From contig DIZP01000031.1 in the NCBI GenBank assembly GCA_002429375.1, forward strand, positions 3,505 through 17,269: DNA of 13,765 nt, given 5' to 3'. A model generated the notes under the pieces. The model did no database searches and was not told the origin of the DNA. It was given only the letters and a program-made list of their open reading frames with translations. Below, in pieces: positions 1 through 5,863 of this stretch; position 1 is the first letter of the stretch, and each line of letters starts with the position of its first letter. The position numbers were made by a program, and so were the translations under genes. The stretch comes from a bacterium UBA6025. GTDB taxonomy: Bacteria; Patescibacteriota; Saccharimonadia; Saccharimonadales; Saccharimonadaceae.

Positions 1-240
1 GTCCGAGAGCTGGCTACCAATAATCTCCAGGCTAGCTTCTGGTATTTGCTTCTGTACAAGTTCGATAAACCCGGGATGCAGCTCTTCGAGTCCCATTAAT
101 ACATCGTAATTAGATAAACCAAACTCAGGAATCTCATTTGCATCTAGTTCTTGAATCGCGTCCAATAGTTTAGCCTCGGCTTCACCTTCGTCCGAGGGAA
201 GGTTCCGAGGCTGTCTATCGTCTTCAGTATTCATCACCAT
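1..240 (-). CDS. Hypothetical acidic protein, N-terminal 80 residues (cut by window edge)
   Basis: An open frame runs from ATG at 240 off the left edge with no stop. The N-terminus is MVMNTEDDRQPRNLPSDEGE, followed by an acidic, helix-prone stretch (AEAKLLDAIQELDANEIPEF) and then hydrophobic and charged residues. I do not recognise a family, and there is no signal peptide or membrane segment in the visible part. A second in-frame ATG lies at 234. No Shine-Dalgarno precedes either start, but a TATAAT box (252-247) ends 6 bases before the ATG at 240, so the mRNA is probably leaderless or nearly so. It is the last of the minus-strand genes at the left end. The frame and start are fairly safe; the function is unknown. 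Confidence 0.6.
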   Translation of the reverse strand, partial: MVMNTEDDRQPRNLPSDEGEAEAKLLDAIQELDANEIPEFGLSNYDVLMGLEELHPGFIELVQKQIPEASLEIIGSQLSD

Positions 241-296
241 ACATTAATTATATAACTTTTTTACAACATGAAAAACCATAAGCGGAACAAAGCTTG

Positions 297-635
297 TTAC
301 ATTCCAGGCATCGTAAGCATCTCAAGAACATCAATAGAAGTTCCCGGATTTTGCAGATGCGGATGTGTTAATAGTAAATCCATAAGGTCGGCCTCTGACC
401 CTGCTTCAACAATAGAGTATCCCGAAACTTGGCTATCGCTATTCATGACTCCGCTGGCAGTCACCCGATTTCCTGCCTGTAGCGGCAAACCAAAGTCTAC
501 TTTAACCGTTTTATTGGCGTCTTCTCGCCACTTTATCCATTCGTCCATACTCGCCTTCATCTGTTCGGGACTCGCGCTGGCCATCCGCTCACTCGTAGGC
601 ACCATTGAATTATATAAAACCATATACCTTGCCAT
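297..635 (-). CDS. YCII/DGPF-like small protein
   Basis: A 112-residue soluble protein with the layout of the YCII-related (DGPF) family, a small ferredoxin-like alpha/beta fold. An initial beta strand (ARYMVLYN) is followed by a helix with a PEQMKASMDEWIKW pattern, a central glycine-rich turn, the VSGYSIVEAGS strand-turn, and a C-terminal HPHL segment ending in EMLTMPGM. In YCII proteins this last part is usually the xxHPHL...VEVxPM region. Length matches the family. The biochemical role of stand-alone YCII proteins is mostly unknown. The start at 635 is fixed by a near-perfect Shine-Dalgarno at 648-641. A TATACT box at 678-673 would give a leader of about 30 bases. Family call is moderate; the gene itself is secure. 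Confidence 0.8.
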   Translation of the reverse strand: MARYMVLYNSMVPTSERMASASPEQMKASMDEWIKWREDANKTVKVDFGLPLQAGNRVTASGVMNSDSQVSGYSIVEAGSEADLMDLLLTHPHLQNPGTSIDVLEMLTMPGM

Positions 636-640
636 AATAT

Positions 641-648
641 ACCTCCTT
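641..648 (-). promoter_or_regulatory. Strong Shine-Dalgarno of the YCII-like gene
   Basis: AAGGAGGT on the minus strand, 5 bases before the ATG at 635. This is the best anti-16S match in the window. It contrasts with neighbouring genes that have none. Confidence 0.85.
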
Positions 649-739
649 ACTTATCTAATTTTACCAATTTCAAGTATAAGTTTCCACTTTTTTGAAACTC
701 GAAGACATCGTAGACGTGCGGATATTATAAGATAATATT

Positions 740-1015
740 TTACACGACATCGCCCGGAGGCAAGTAGGACTTATCCGATAACTCTGATGGTTTAAACTTT
801 ATTTCTATAATTTGTGCGAGCGTTAAGCTGGCAGGATGCCTACCATCCTTCAAAAATAGACACACGTCGTCAATAATACCCTCGCAGCTGCGACGACCTT
901 CCATTTAAGCTTTTGGAAAGCCACACGCCAGAGCTACCATGCCCATATCCCAGAATCGACAATTTTTGCCAAGATTCTCTTCTTTGGGATAAAAGTGTTC
1001 ACTCGTCATGACCAT
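740..1015 (-). pseudogene. Small ORF split by an in-frame TAA, or two abutting tiny genes
   Basis: Reading from ATG at 1015 gives 36 codons (MVMTSEHFYPKEENLGKN..., ending ACGFPKA), then TAA at 907-905. This is followed at once, in the same frame, by ATG at 904 and 54 more codons (MEGRRSCEGIIDDVCLFLKD..., ending YLPPGDVV) to TAA at 742-740. Both halves look protein-like and share one frame, so a 91-codon gene broken by one nonsense change is the simplest reading. Two coupled tiny genes are the alternative, since the real cydA/cydB junction in this window is also TAA-ATG. No family is recognised. A strong promoter lies directly upstream. ATG at 1009 (residue 3) is about where transcription should begin, so a leaderless start there is likely. 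Confidence 0.45.
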
Positions 1016-1044
1016 ATTATGATACTTGCATATTGTTGTGTCAA
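1016..1044 (-). promoter_or_regulatory. Sigma-70-type promoter of the split small ORF
   Basis: TTGACA (1044-1039), a 17-base spacer, and CATAAT (1021-1016): a -35 matching 6 of 6 and a -10 matching 5 of 6. The expected start of transcription (1010-1008) falls on the ATG at 1009, so any mRNA would be leaderless. It lies just past the pyrD stop. Confidence 0.75.
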
Positions 1045-1063
1045 ATACCTGCAGGGTAAGGGC

Positions 1064-2194
1064 TTATACCTCGGTGCCGATGGCTTCACTGATACTTTGA
1101 TAGCCGTCCCGCTTCAAAAGTGCCACGAGGCCTTGGTTTATTTGACCGACAAGCTGCGGCCCTTCGAAAATCATGCCGGTTATCAACTCGACGAGTGTGG
1201 CGCCAAGTTTTATTTTTAGATACGCGTCTTCCGCCGAAAACACGCCACCCACGCCAATAATCACAAACCGCTGGTGATATTTTTTGTAAGTTTGACGAAT
1301 CAGGTTATTACTGAGCTCCCACGTTGGTTTGCCACTCAAGCCCCCCTTTATTGTCTCGGGTAACGGATCCATCAGTTTAACCTGCCCGCGGTCTTTCGCA
1401 AGGTTGCTAATAGTGATACCCGCAACCTGATGCGTGGCGGCGACTGCCAGGAGTTTGTCGAAATCAGCCCAGGCGAGGTCAGCCGGCACTTTGATAAATA
1501 CCGGTTGTTGCATACCTACCCCGTCGACCTTTTGCAGCAAACGATCAAGCGACGCCGGCGTGGTAAACGGCTCACCGCCGTACGCGTTCGGACAAGAAAT
1601 GTTGAGGGTAATAATATCGCCGACGGCAGCTTTTTGTATCTGCAAAAGACTATCTACGTAATCTGCGATCGCGTCGGTCTCGTTGGCGGTGGCTGGAGAG
1701 TTGGTTTTTGCAACTGATATATTCAACGGAAAGTTAATAAACGTTGACGGATGATAGCTTTTAACGCGGCTGATAATTTTCGCGACGCCCTGGTTCGCAA
1801 GTCCAGCGTAAACAACGATTGATTTTGTTTTTGGCAGACGGTAAAACCACGGCTTAGGATTGCCCTTACATGGTTGAGAGGTCAGCGAACCACCCTCCAT
1901 GAAGCCGAAGCCAACGGATTTGAGTATCGGTGGTAACTCAAAGTTTTTGTCGAAGCCAGCAGAGAGCCCAATTGGGTTACGGAAGCGAAGACCCAGCACT
2001 TCCTGGCTCAAGACGGCGCTATTCTCGTACGCCCACGCACCGCGTACCAGGCCGCGGATAACCTGCGAACGTTGCAGCTGGCTCCCGACGTAAAGCAAAC
2101 GCTCGTGCACAGCGTCCGGCTTTTGTTTGAACAATATTGGCTTAACCGCCTTTGTATAAGCTGCGCTACTCGCGCTGCTGATTAATGCTATCAC
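1064..2194 (-). CDS. pyrD: Dihydroorotate dehydrogenase (quinone), class 2-like, with Cys at the catalytic-base position
   Basis: FMN enzyme oxidising dihydroorotate to orotate in de novo pyrimidine synthesis; class 2 enzymes pass the electrons to membrane quinone. The 376 residues follow the class 2 plan. An N-terminal extension (about 1-60, with LFKQKPDAVHERLL) resembles the class 2 membrane-associating helices. Then come GLSAGFDKN (77-84), GNPKPWFYRLP (111-121), NISCPN (198-203), and the phosphate/FMN-binding GGLSGKP (284-290) and IIGVGGV (312-318). Class 2 enzymes normally have serine as the base (NxSSPN); here residue 201 is cysteine, the class 1 choice. The start is GTG at 2194, set by AAGGGAG 7 bases upstream. 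The gene follows the cydA-cydB pair by 81 bases on the same strand with no clear terminator between, so co-transcription is likely. Confidence 0.93.
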   Translation of the reverse strand: MIALISSASSAAYTKAVKPILFKQKPDAVHERLLYVGSQLQRSQVIRGLVRGAWAYENSAVLSQEVLGLRFRNPIGLSAGFDKNFELPPILKSVGFGFMEGGSLTSQPCKGNPKPWFYRLPKTKSIVVYAGLANQGVAKIISRVKSYHPSTFINFPLNISVAKTNSPATANETDAIADYVDSLLQIQKAAVGDIITLNISCPNAYGGEPFTTPASLDRLLQKVDGVGMQQPVFIKVPADLAWADFDKLLAVAATHQVAGITISNLAKDRGQVKLMDPLPETIKGGLSGKPTWELSNNLIRQTYKKYHQRFVIIGVGGVFSAEDAYLKIKLGATLVELITGMIFEGPQLVGQINQGLVALLKRDGYQSISEAIGTEV

Positions 2195-2282
2195 GATAAT
2201 TCTCCCTTCACGGTCACCTTTCAGTATACTCCGGCTGACGAAAGTATCCGCGGTATCAGCCCTTTTACTTACGACGAGAGGC

Positions 2283-2801
2283 TTATTTGCTTTTCGTGTG
2301 ATACAAAAAATACAGCGGAATGCTAATAAGTGGAATCGTCAAAACAAGGCCCGGCCATAAGAGCGCCGGCAGCAGTTCATTCGGCTGGTACGTATTGCTT
2401 TGCATGATTGAAATCGCTGCCATAACCGTGTAGAGCAACGAGGCGGCAATCACGATGTGCAGAAAAGCGAATATCAAATCAAGCACGGGTGTTGCTTTCG
2501 TTGAAGTCTTGATATAAAAAAGATAGGTATATATGACGGCCCTGGCGATAAAAGTGAGTCCAAAGATAAATAGTGGAAGAAACACGGCCTGCCCAACTGC
2601 AACCACGGCAGAGCTATAGAGCCAAACGAAATAATTAACACTTAATATCAGGAAGGTGTGGGTTGATTCCCAAGTCGCATGCAAATATTCTCCGCCTTTA
2701 TCGAGTGGTTTACCGACGCGTCGAAAGGCAATGTATGTCTCGTAGCCGAACATCGGAATATAAACAAGTAACGGAATGATAACGAACAGAAATGGCGCCA
2801 T
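2283..2801 (-). CDS. Half-length CydB-like subunit of cytochrome bd oxidase
   Basis: A 172-residue membrane protein in the cydB position: its ATG (2801) abuts the cydA TAA (2804-2802). About five membrane helices can be seen (roughly 3-24, 47-68, 72-95, 107-130, 143-166). The stretch from ATWESTHTFLIL (42-53) through FLPLFIFGLTFIARAVIYTY (74-93) resembles the CydB core VWEGNEVWL...YLPLxLxLLxLIxRGVAFEF, including Trp44 and the conserved Arg87. CydB is normally about 330-380 residues with two four-helix bundles; here only about one bundle is present. The N-terminal CydB signature with its conserved aspartates is not visible, and no second half is encoded in any frame before pyrD. Another small partner subunit unrelated to CydB is possible. 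The gene is secure; CydB homology is moderate. Confidence 0.75.
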   Translation of the reverse strand: MAPFLFVIIPLLVYIPMFGYETYIAFRRVGKPLDKGGEYLHATWESTHTFLILSVNYFVWLYSSAVVAVGQAVFLPLFIFGLTFIARAVIYTYLFYIKTSTKATPVLDLIFAFLHIVIAASLLYTVMAAISIMQSNTYQPNELLPALLWPGLVLTIPLISIPLYFLYHTKSK

Positions 2802-4145
2802 TTACAATAGATTCTTTCCGGACTGAACCTTGCCTTGGCGTTTGAATAACAGCCACAATGCGGTGCCCGTCGCGGCAAACAGAACGACATATGACAACGA
2901 GAACAAATAGCCCCACTGCATGACCGCTTGATTGGCGCTGAAGGCATCAGCCGTACGCAAATAGCCATTGACTGCAAACGGCTGGCGACCAAACTCGGCA
3001 ACCATCCAGCCCAATTCGACAACCACTATCGCCAGCGGACCAGTCAGCATCAGCGCGAGCAGGGCTGGCTTACGATAACGGAGACCTCCGAGGCGTTCTT
3101 TAAACCTCTTGTTATGTAGCACGACGAAGGCCAGCGGTATGGCAACGATTGCCCCGACCAGTAACATTTTTGCTTCAAACAAAAGGTTAATAAAAAGCAT
3201 TGGCCAGTCTTTTTTGACAAAGTTGTCGAGCCCTTGCACCTTCACATCCGGGCTATTCCCCGCCAATATACTGAGGAGGTTCGGTATTTTAACGCCGCCC
3301 TCGACCTTACCGTCAGCCGTCCAATGTCCGCCGACGATATACGGTGCGTTTTTTGTCGTCGTCTGAACCGTTTCAAGGACGGCGAACTTCCGAGGCTCGG
3401 ACTGAGACAGATACTGGGTTTGTAAATGCCCGATCACGCCAGCCAACAGCGAGAATACGAGCGATACCACAGCCAAACGGAGCATGATAGTGCGTATGGC
3501 CTGCTGATCGCGACCCGTCGGTTGATGGCGCCAATAATAAAACGCATATACACCCAGCATGCAGAGTATCGTGGCCAGATAATAGCCGACGACCGAATGG
3601 GTTGTCATAAACAGGGCGGTTTTTGTCATGAGTGCGCCCACTGGATTCGCGCTGACAACTTTTCCACCGACGATAGCGAGTTTACCGGGATCTTGCATCC
3701 AGGCGTTACCGAGCGTGATTGATAGAGCCGATCCCAAAGCCCCAAGTGCGACCGGTACTCCCAGCCACCAGTGTTTCCACCCCTTAACCTTGCCCCATGT
3801 GCTGACGTAAAAAGCCAAGAAGACAGATTCAATCATAAAGGCATAGCCTTCCCAGCCAAAAGCGAGTCCCATCACCGATCCCCCGAAGTGAATCAGATTA
3901 CCCCATACGAGCGACATTTGAAGGGAAATGACGGTGCCCGATGCCACGCCAGCAATCACCAGAATAATAGCCGCCATCGACAGTCGTCTGGCGTACTCGA
4001 GTATCAGCGGATCTTTTCGCCGCAAGCCCAAATGTTCGATTAACAATATGATAAGCGGTAGCCCCACTCCCAACATCGCAAAGATGATATGGAATCCAAG
4101 ACTATCGGCCATAAGGGCCCGTGCAATGTTGACACTTTCCTGCAT
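2802..4145 (-). CDS. cydA: Cytochrome bd-type quinol oxidase subunit I
   Basis: Haem-bearing subunit of a quinol:O2 oxidoreductase in the cytoplasmic membrane. It has 447 residues with about nine helices and a short Q-loop. Visible key residues: His19 (GFHIIF, ligand of the high-spin haem), Glu99 and Glu106 in GWEGYAFMIES (haem/proton path), His183 (TTHSVVG, haem b558 ligand), Lys253 and Glu258 in KFAVLE (quinol-site pair, as Lys252/Glu257 in E. coli), and GWMVAEFGRQPF (379-390, family GRQPW). In the helix that normally carries the axial Met of haem b558 (FRIMVG type) the sequence reads EAKMLLVG, so by ungapped alignment Leu329 sits at the ligand position and Met327 is two residues early. The start at 4145 lies 3-8 bases after a -10 box, with no Shine-Dalgarno. 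First gene of cydA-cydB-pyrD. Confidence 0.93.
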   Translation of the reverse strand: MQESVNIARALMADSLGFHIIFAMLGVGLPLIILLIEHLGLRRKDPLILEYARRLSMAAIILVIAGVASGTVISLQMSLVWGNLIHFGGSVMGLAFGWEGYAFMIESVFLAFYVSTWGKVKGWKHWWLGVPVALGALGSALSITLGNAWMQDPGKLAIVGGKVVSANPVGALMTKTALFMTTHSVVGYYLATILCMLGVYAFYYWRHQPTGRDQQAIRTIMLRLAVVSLVFSLLAGVIGHLQTQYLSQSEPRKFAVLETVQTTTKNAPYIVGGHWTADGKVEGGVKIPNLLSILAGNSPDVKVQGLDNFVKKDWPMLFINLLFEAKMLLVGAIVAIPLAFVVLHNKRFKERLGGLRYRKPALLALMLTGPLAIVVVELGWMVAEFGRQPFAVNGYLRTADAFSANQAVMQWGYLFSLSYVVLFAATGTALWLLFKRQGKVQSGKNLL

Positions 4146-4148
4146 ATG

Positions 4149-4176
4149 CTTATATCTTAACAGGAATACAGGTTAA
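4149..4176 (-). promoter_or_regulatory. Probable promoter of the cydA-cydB-pyrD operon
   Basis: TTAACC (4176-4171), a 16-base spacer, and TATAAG (4154-4149), ending 3 bases before the cydA ATG. An overlapping TAAGAT at 4159-4154 would leave 8 bases. Either choice predicts a leaderless or near-leaderless mRNA. The -35 match is only fair. Confidence 0.5.
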
Positions 4177-4195
4177 TCAGGTATATTTAAATTAG

Positions 4196-4226
4196 AAAAA
4201 AAGACCTATCCTGACGGACAGATCTT
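4196..4226 (-). terminator. Rho-independent terminator after the SemiSWEET-like gene
   Basis: On the minus strand an 11-bp stem (4226-4216 with 4211-4201, two G-U pairs) closes a 4-base loop and runs into seven T residues (4202-4196). It lies about 54 bases past the stop at 4280 and just before the cydA promoter, separating the two units. Confidence 0.75.
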
Positions 4227-4232
4227 GTTTCG

Positions 4233-4242
4233 TGGAGGGCCA
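4233..4242 (-). repeat. 10-bp copy of the tRNA-Lys 3' end, possible attachment-site remnant
   Basis: TGGCCCTCCA (minus strand) repeats exactly the last 10 bases of the tRNA-Lys gene at 4700-4691, including the encoded CCA. As at the tRNA, a terminator hairpin follows shortly downstream. The two copies flank the SemiSWEET-like gene as direct repeats. See the related finding. Confidence 0.4.
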
Positions 4243-4279
4243 TCGTAGATGCTATCGCAACTAATCTAAAGAGTTTTGC

Positions 4280-4615
4280 CTAGAGCCATCGAGCGCCGTA
4301 GATAATTGCCCCAACTACCACCGAACCATCAACGATGAAGAATAATCCCTGATAGATAAGAATCATGCGGTCTTTGTGTGCGATGCCGTACCAGAGCCAG
4401 ATGAGTGCCATTACCTCAAAGCCTAGCCACGCAAGAATAGAAACGTTAGCTGCAGCCTTGTCGTGAAAAATTTGATATGACTGAGGCAGGGAGAAGAGTG
4501 GCTCAACAATGGCTGCGAAATAGATAATGCGGTCAATTGCTTTAGGTTTAGCAGTCTTTTTGAGAACCAGTGATTTATGGGTTTTTTGTCGTTTGTAGCG
4601 ATGATACGTACTCAT
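4280..4615 (-). CDS. SemiSWEET/PQ-loop family three-helix membrane protein
   Basis: A 111-residue protein whose C-terminal 85 residues fit the SemiSWEET (PQ-loop, MtN3-like) family. Helix 1 (28-46) holds the PQ motif in PLFSLPQSYQIF, an AAANVSILAWLGF linker enters helix 2 (58-79), and helix 3 spans about 86-106. SemiSWEETs dimerise to make a small-solute uniporter, often for sugars; the substrate here cannot be read. A basic 27-residue cytoplasmic head (YHRYKRQKTHK...) precedes helix 1. I take ATG at 4615, because a TATACT box (4628-4623) lies exactly 7 bases upstream and transcription should begin at that ATG. A longer in-frame extension up to 4723 would run through the terminator and into the tRNA, so it is rejected. 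ATG at 4621 is an alternative. Confidence 0.82.
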   Translation of the reverse strand: MSTYHRYKRQKTHKSLVLKKTAKPKAIDRIIYFAAIVEPLFSLPQSYQIFHDKAAANVSILAWLGFEVMALIWLWYGIAHKDRMILIYQGLFFIVDGSVVVGAIIYGARWL

Positions 4616-4622
4616 TAGCATA

Positions 4623-4628
4623 AGTATA
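4623..4628 (-). promoter_or_regulatory. -10 box of the SemiSWEET-like gene
   Basis: TATACT 7 bases before the ATG at 4615; the -35 is weak (TTCCAA with an 18-base spacer). It sits between the tRNA-Lys terminator and the gene, consistent with an independent leaderless transcript. Confidence 0.5.
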
Positions 4629-4652
4629 ACGTAAGGCATGTATGATTGGAAC

Positions 4653-4677
4653 AAAAAAGACCTCCGAAGAAGTCTTT
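4653..4677 (-). terminator. Terminator of tRNA-Lys
   Basis: AAAGACTTC, a TTCG loop, GAGGTCTTT and a run of T on the minus strand: a 9-bp stem with one G-U pair, a stable tetraloop and a six-T tail. It begins 14 bases beyond the tRNA CCA. Confidence 0.85.
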
Positions 4678-4690
4678 CGTGAATCTGTAT

Positions 4691-4767
4691 TGGAGGGCCA
4701 GCCGAGACTTGAACTCGGGACACCCTGCTTAAGAGGCAGGTGCTCTAACCAGCTGAGCTACTGGCCC
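4691..4767 (-). tRNA. tRNA-Lys(CTT) with encoded CCA
   Basis: A full cloverleaf reads on the minus strand. The acceptor GGGCCAG pairs fully with CTGGCCC. The D-arm is GCTC...GAGC. The anticodon stem is CCTGC/GCAGG with loop CTCTTAA, so the anticodon is CTT (reads AAG). The T-arm is CCGAG-TTCAAGT-CTCGG, and the CCA is encoded. The discriminator base is T, unusual for tRNA-Lys, which normally has A73. It is followed by its own terminator. Confidence 0.96.
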
Positions 4768-4826
4768 GTATGTTGTATTTGCTATGTAAGGTACTGGCTT
4801 TTTTAGGGCCCCATTTACAAAAACTG

Positions 4827-4855
4827 ATTGTACACTATTACCTCTGTTGATACAA
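4827..4855 (-). promoter_or_regulatory. Probable tRNA-Lys promoter
   Basis: TTGTAT (4855-4850), a 17-base spacer and TACAAT (4832-4827), about 53 bases upstream of the mature tRNA 5' end. The 137 bases between the tRNA and the membrane-protein gene hold nothing else I can call. Confidence 0.5.
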
Positions 4856-4904
4856 GGTGAGAAGTTTATTTGTAGCTTATGTTGAAACCGAGGTCAGACT
4901 TCTA

Positions 4905-5630
4905 TCAGTCGATTCGGTAAAAACGGCTATCAATCAGCTTTTTGTACGGGTTCCAGATTTGCTTGGCCTTTTTGTGAGTTAGCGTCGACATCTTTGCCAG
5001 AATAATCAGGAGCATGCTCAGTCCCGTACATAGTAATGCAGCCAGAATTTTGTATAGGAAACCGTCTCCCGCATCAAGCAGCAAGATGAACAATAGAGTA
5101 ACGGTAAATAGGATAATCATAATCATCCATTCATTGCTATACACTCTATTACTAAGCTGCATCGAGTAATTGGTGCGGTTTTGTTGATTTGCGACGAGGC
5201 CATTGAGAAGTTTATCGATTTCATCTTGGTATTCACCTTTATATTCCAAGCAGAAGGCAATCATGGCTTCGTATTTTTCTTCACCACCACCGGGTCGACG
5301 ATGACGCATGGCGTGGTCTAAATAATCAAGAAACATATCTTGGATACTTTTACGCAATTTCAGTGGTAATTTCGCAATACCGATAACCATTGCGAAGATT
5401 GCATTTGATTCTGAACGAACTATTTTATGTAATTCTTCGATTCTCGCTTTTTGAGCACCGATGATTGGCGATATATAGAATCCATATAAGAACGAGTTGA
5501 CGGAAAATAACGTCAAGGCGCCACTCTCGAATTTTAAGTGTGGCACGAACGTTACGAGCAGCGCAAATACTATAAATACAATTATAAAATAATAACTTAA
5601 TCTGATTTTTGTTAACAACATCATTTTCAT
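4905..5630 (-). CDS. Unrecognised four-helix membrane protein (2+2 helices with a central cytoplasmic-type domain)
   Basis: A 241-residue protein with two N-terminal membrane segments (about 13-31 and 40-58), a long charged middle of about 105 residues, and two C-terminal segments (about 168-187 and 191-212), ending in a basic tail. The middle holds an amphipathic helix with E65, E66, R72, E74 and the stretch RHRRPGGGEEKYE (109-121). The 2+2 layout, the NSFLYGFYISPI segment and the NRVYSNEW entry into helix 3 recall bestrophin-like DUF4239 proteins, but the match is weak and no function is assigned. Start ATG 5630 is supported by AGAAGGA 4 bases upstream. It stands alone, flanked by the tRNA-Lys promoter and the structured plus-strand RNA. 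Confidence 0.75.
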   Translation of the reverse strand: MKMMLLTKIRLSYYFIIVFIVFALLVTFVPHLKFESGALTLFSVNSFLYGFYISPIIGAQKARIEELHKIVRSESNAIFAMVIGIAKLPLKLRKSIQDMFLDYLDHAMRHRRPGGGEEKYEAMIAFCLEYKGEYQDEIDKLLNGLVANQQNRTNYSMQLSNRVYSNEWMIMIILFTVTLLFILLLDAGDGFLYKILAALLCTGLSMLLIILAKMSTLTHKKAKQIWNPYKKLIDSRFYRID

Positions 5631-5648
5631 TTTATCCTTCTCTTATGA

Positions 5649-5676
5649 TTGTCAGTATAAAATAAAGTTGTATAAA
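5649..5676 (+). promoter_or_regulatory. Promoter directed into the structured RNA region
   Basis: TTGTCA (5649-5654), a 16-base spacer and TATAAA (5671-5676), each 5 of 6 to consensus. Transcription would begin near 5683, 18 bases before the first hairpin. No credible gene starts on the plus strand before 6030, so it points to an RNA. Confidence 0.5.
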
Positions 5677-5700
5677 AGCATAGGTAGTTTATATTTATTA

Positions 5701-5863
5701 GTGAAATGGCCGGACGGATAGCACCAGCAAGCTGGCTTCTCCGCTCATTCACGAAAGAAAATACCTTCGGTGCTTTCTTTCGCTTCAATCGCTACGCCGA
5801 ACCGCGACCAATCGGCAGCTGAAGCTGCCGGGTCGGCGGTTCAAATCCTCCGCGGAGTTACCA
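5701..5863 (+). ncRNA. Candidate structured RNA with tRNA-like 3' end (or degenerate tRNA)
   Basis: About 160 bases hold three nested stem-loops and a tRNA-like tail. Hairpin 1: GTGAA (5701-5705) with TTCAC (5748-5752), CGGA with TCCG, and CCAG-CAAG-CTGG at the tip. Hairpin 2: a perfect 9-bp stem CGAAAGAAA (5752-5760) with TTTCTTTCG (5774-5782). Hairpin 3: CGGCAGC-TGAA-GCTGCCG (5813-5830), extended by GACC/GGTC and CCGC/GCGG. Then a canonical T-loop GG-TTCAAAT-CC (5838-5848) and TTACCA ending at 5863, directly before a terminator. From 5791 to 5863 it is tRNA-sized: GCTACGC can pair with GCGGAGT at 6 of 7 positions, and the third loop reads CTGAAG. However, there is no normal D-arm, the T-stem has a mismatch and one base too many precedes CCA. 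It could be a tRNA-like regulatory RNA or a decayed tRNA. Confidence 0.4.

Noticed and set aside
268..735. 155-codon plus-strand frame over the YCII-like gene
   Set aside because: It is antisense to a gene with a strong ribosome site and a family match, and its sequence is not protein-like.
722..738. ATATTAT-AAG-ATAATAT hairpin after the split small ORF
   Set aside because: It is all A/T apart from the loop and lacks a T run; too weak to call a terminator.
2648..3022. Frames opposite to or overlapping cydA/cydB (for example 124 codons at 2648-3022)
   Set aside because: They are shadows of the cyd genes in other frames.
4616..4723. N-terminal extension of the SemiSWEET-like protein
   Set aside because: It would run through the tRNA-Lys 3' end and its terminator; a promoter lies just before ATG 4615.
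5701..5863. tmRNA, SRP RNA, RNase P RNA or tRNA-Sec
   Set aside because: None of the conserved cores (tag ORF, SRP tetraloop domain, P4 elements) is present, and no 5' strand matches an 8-bp Sec acceptor.
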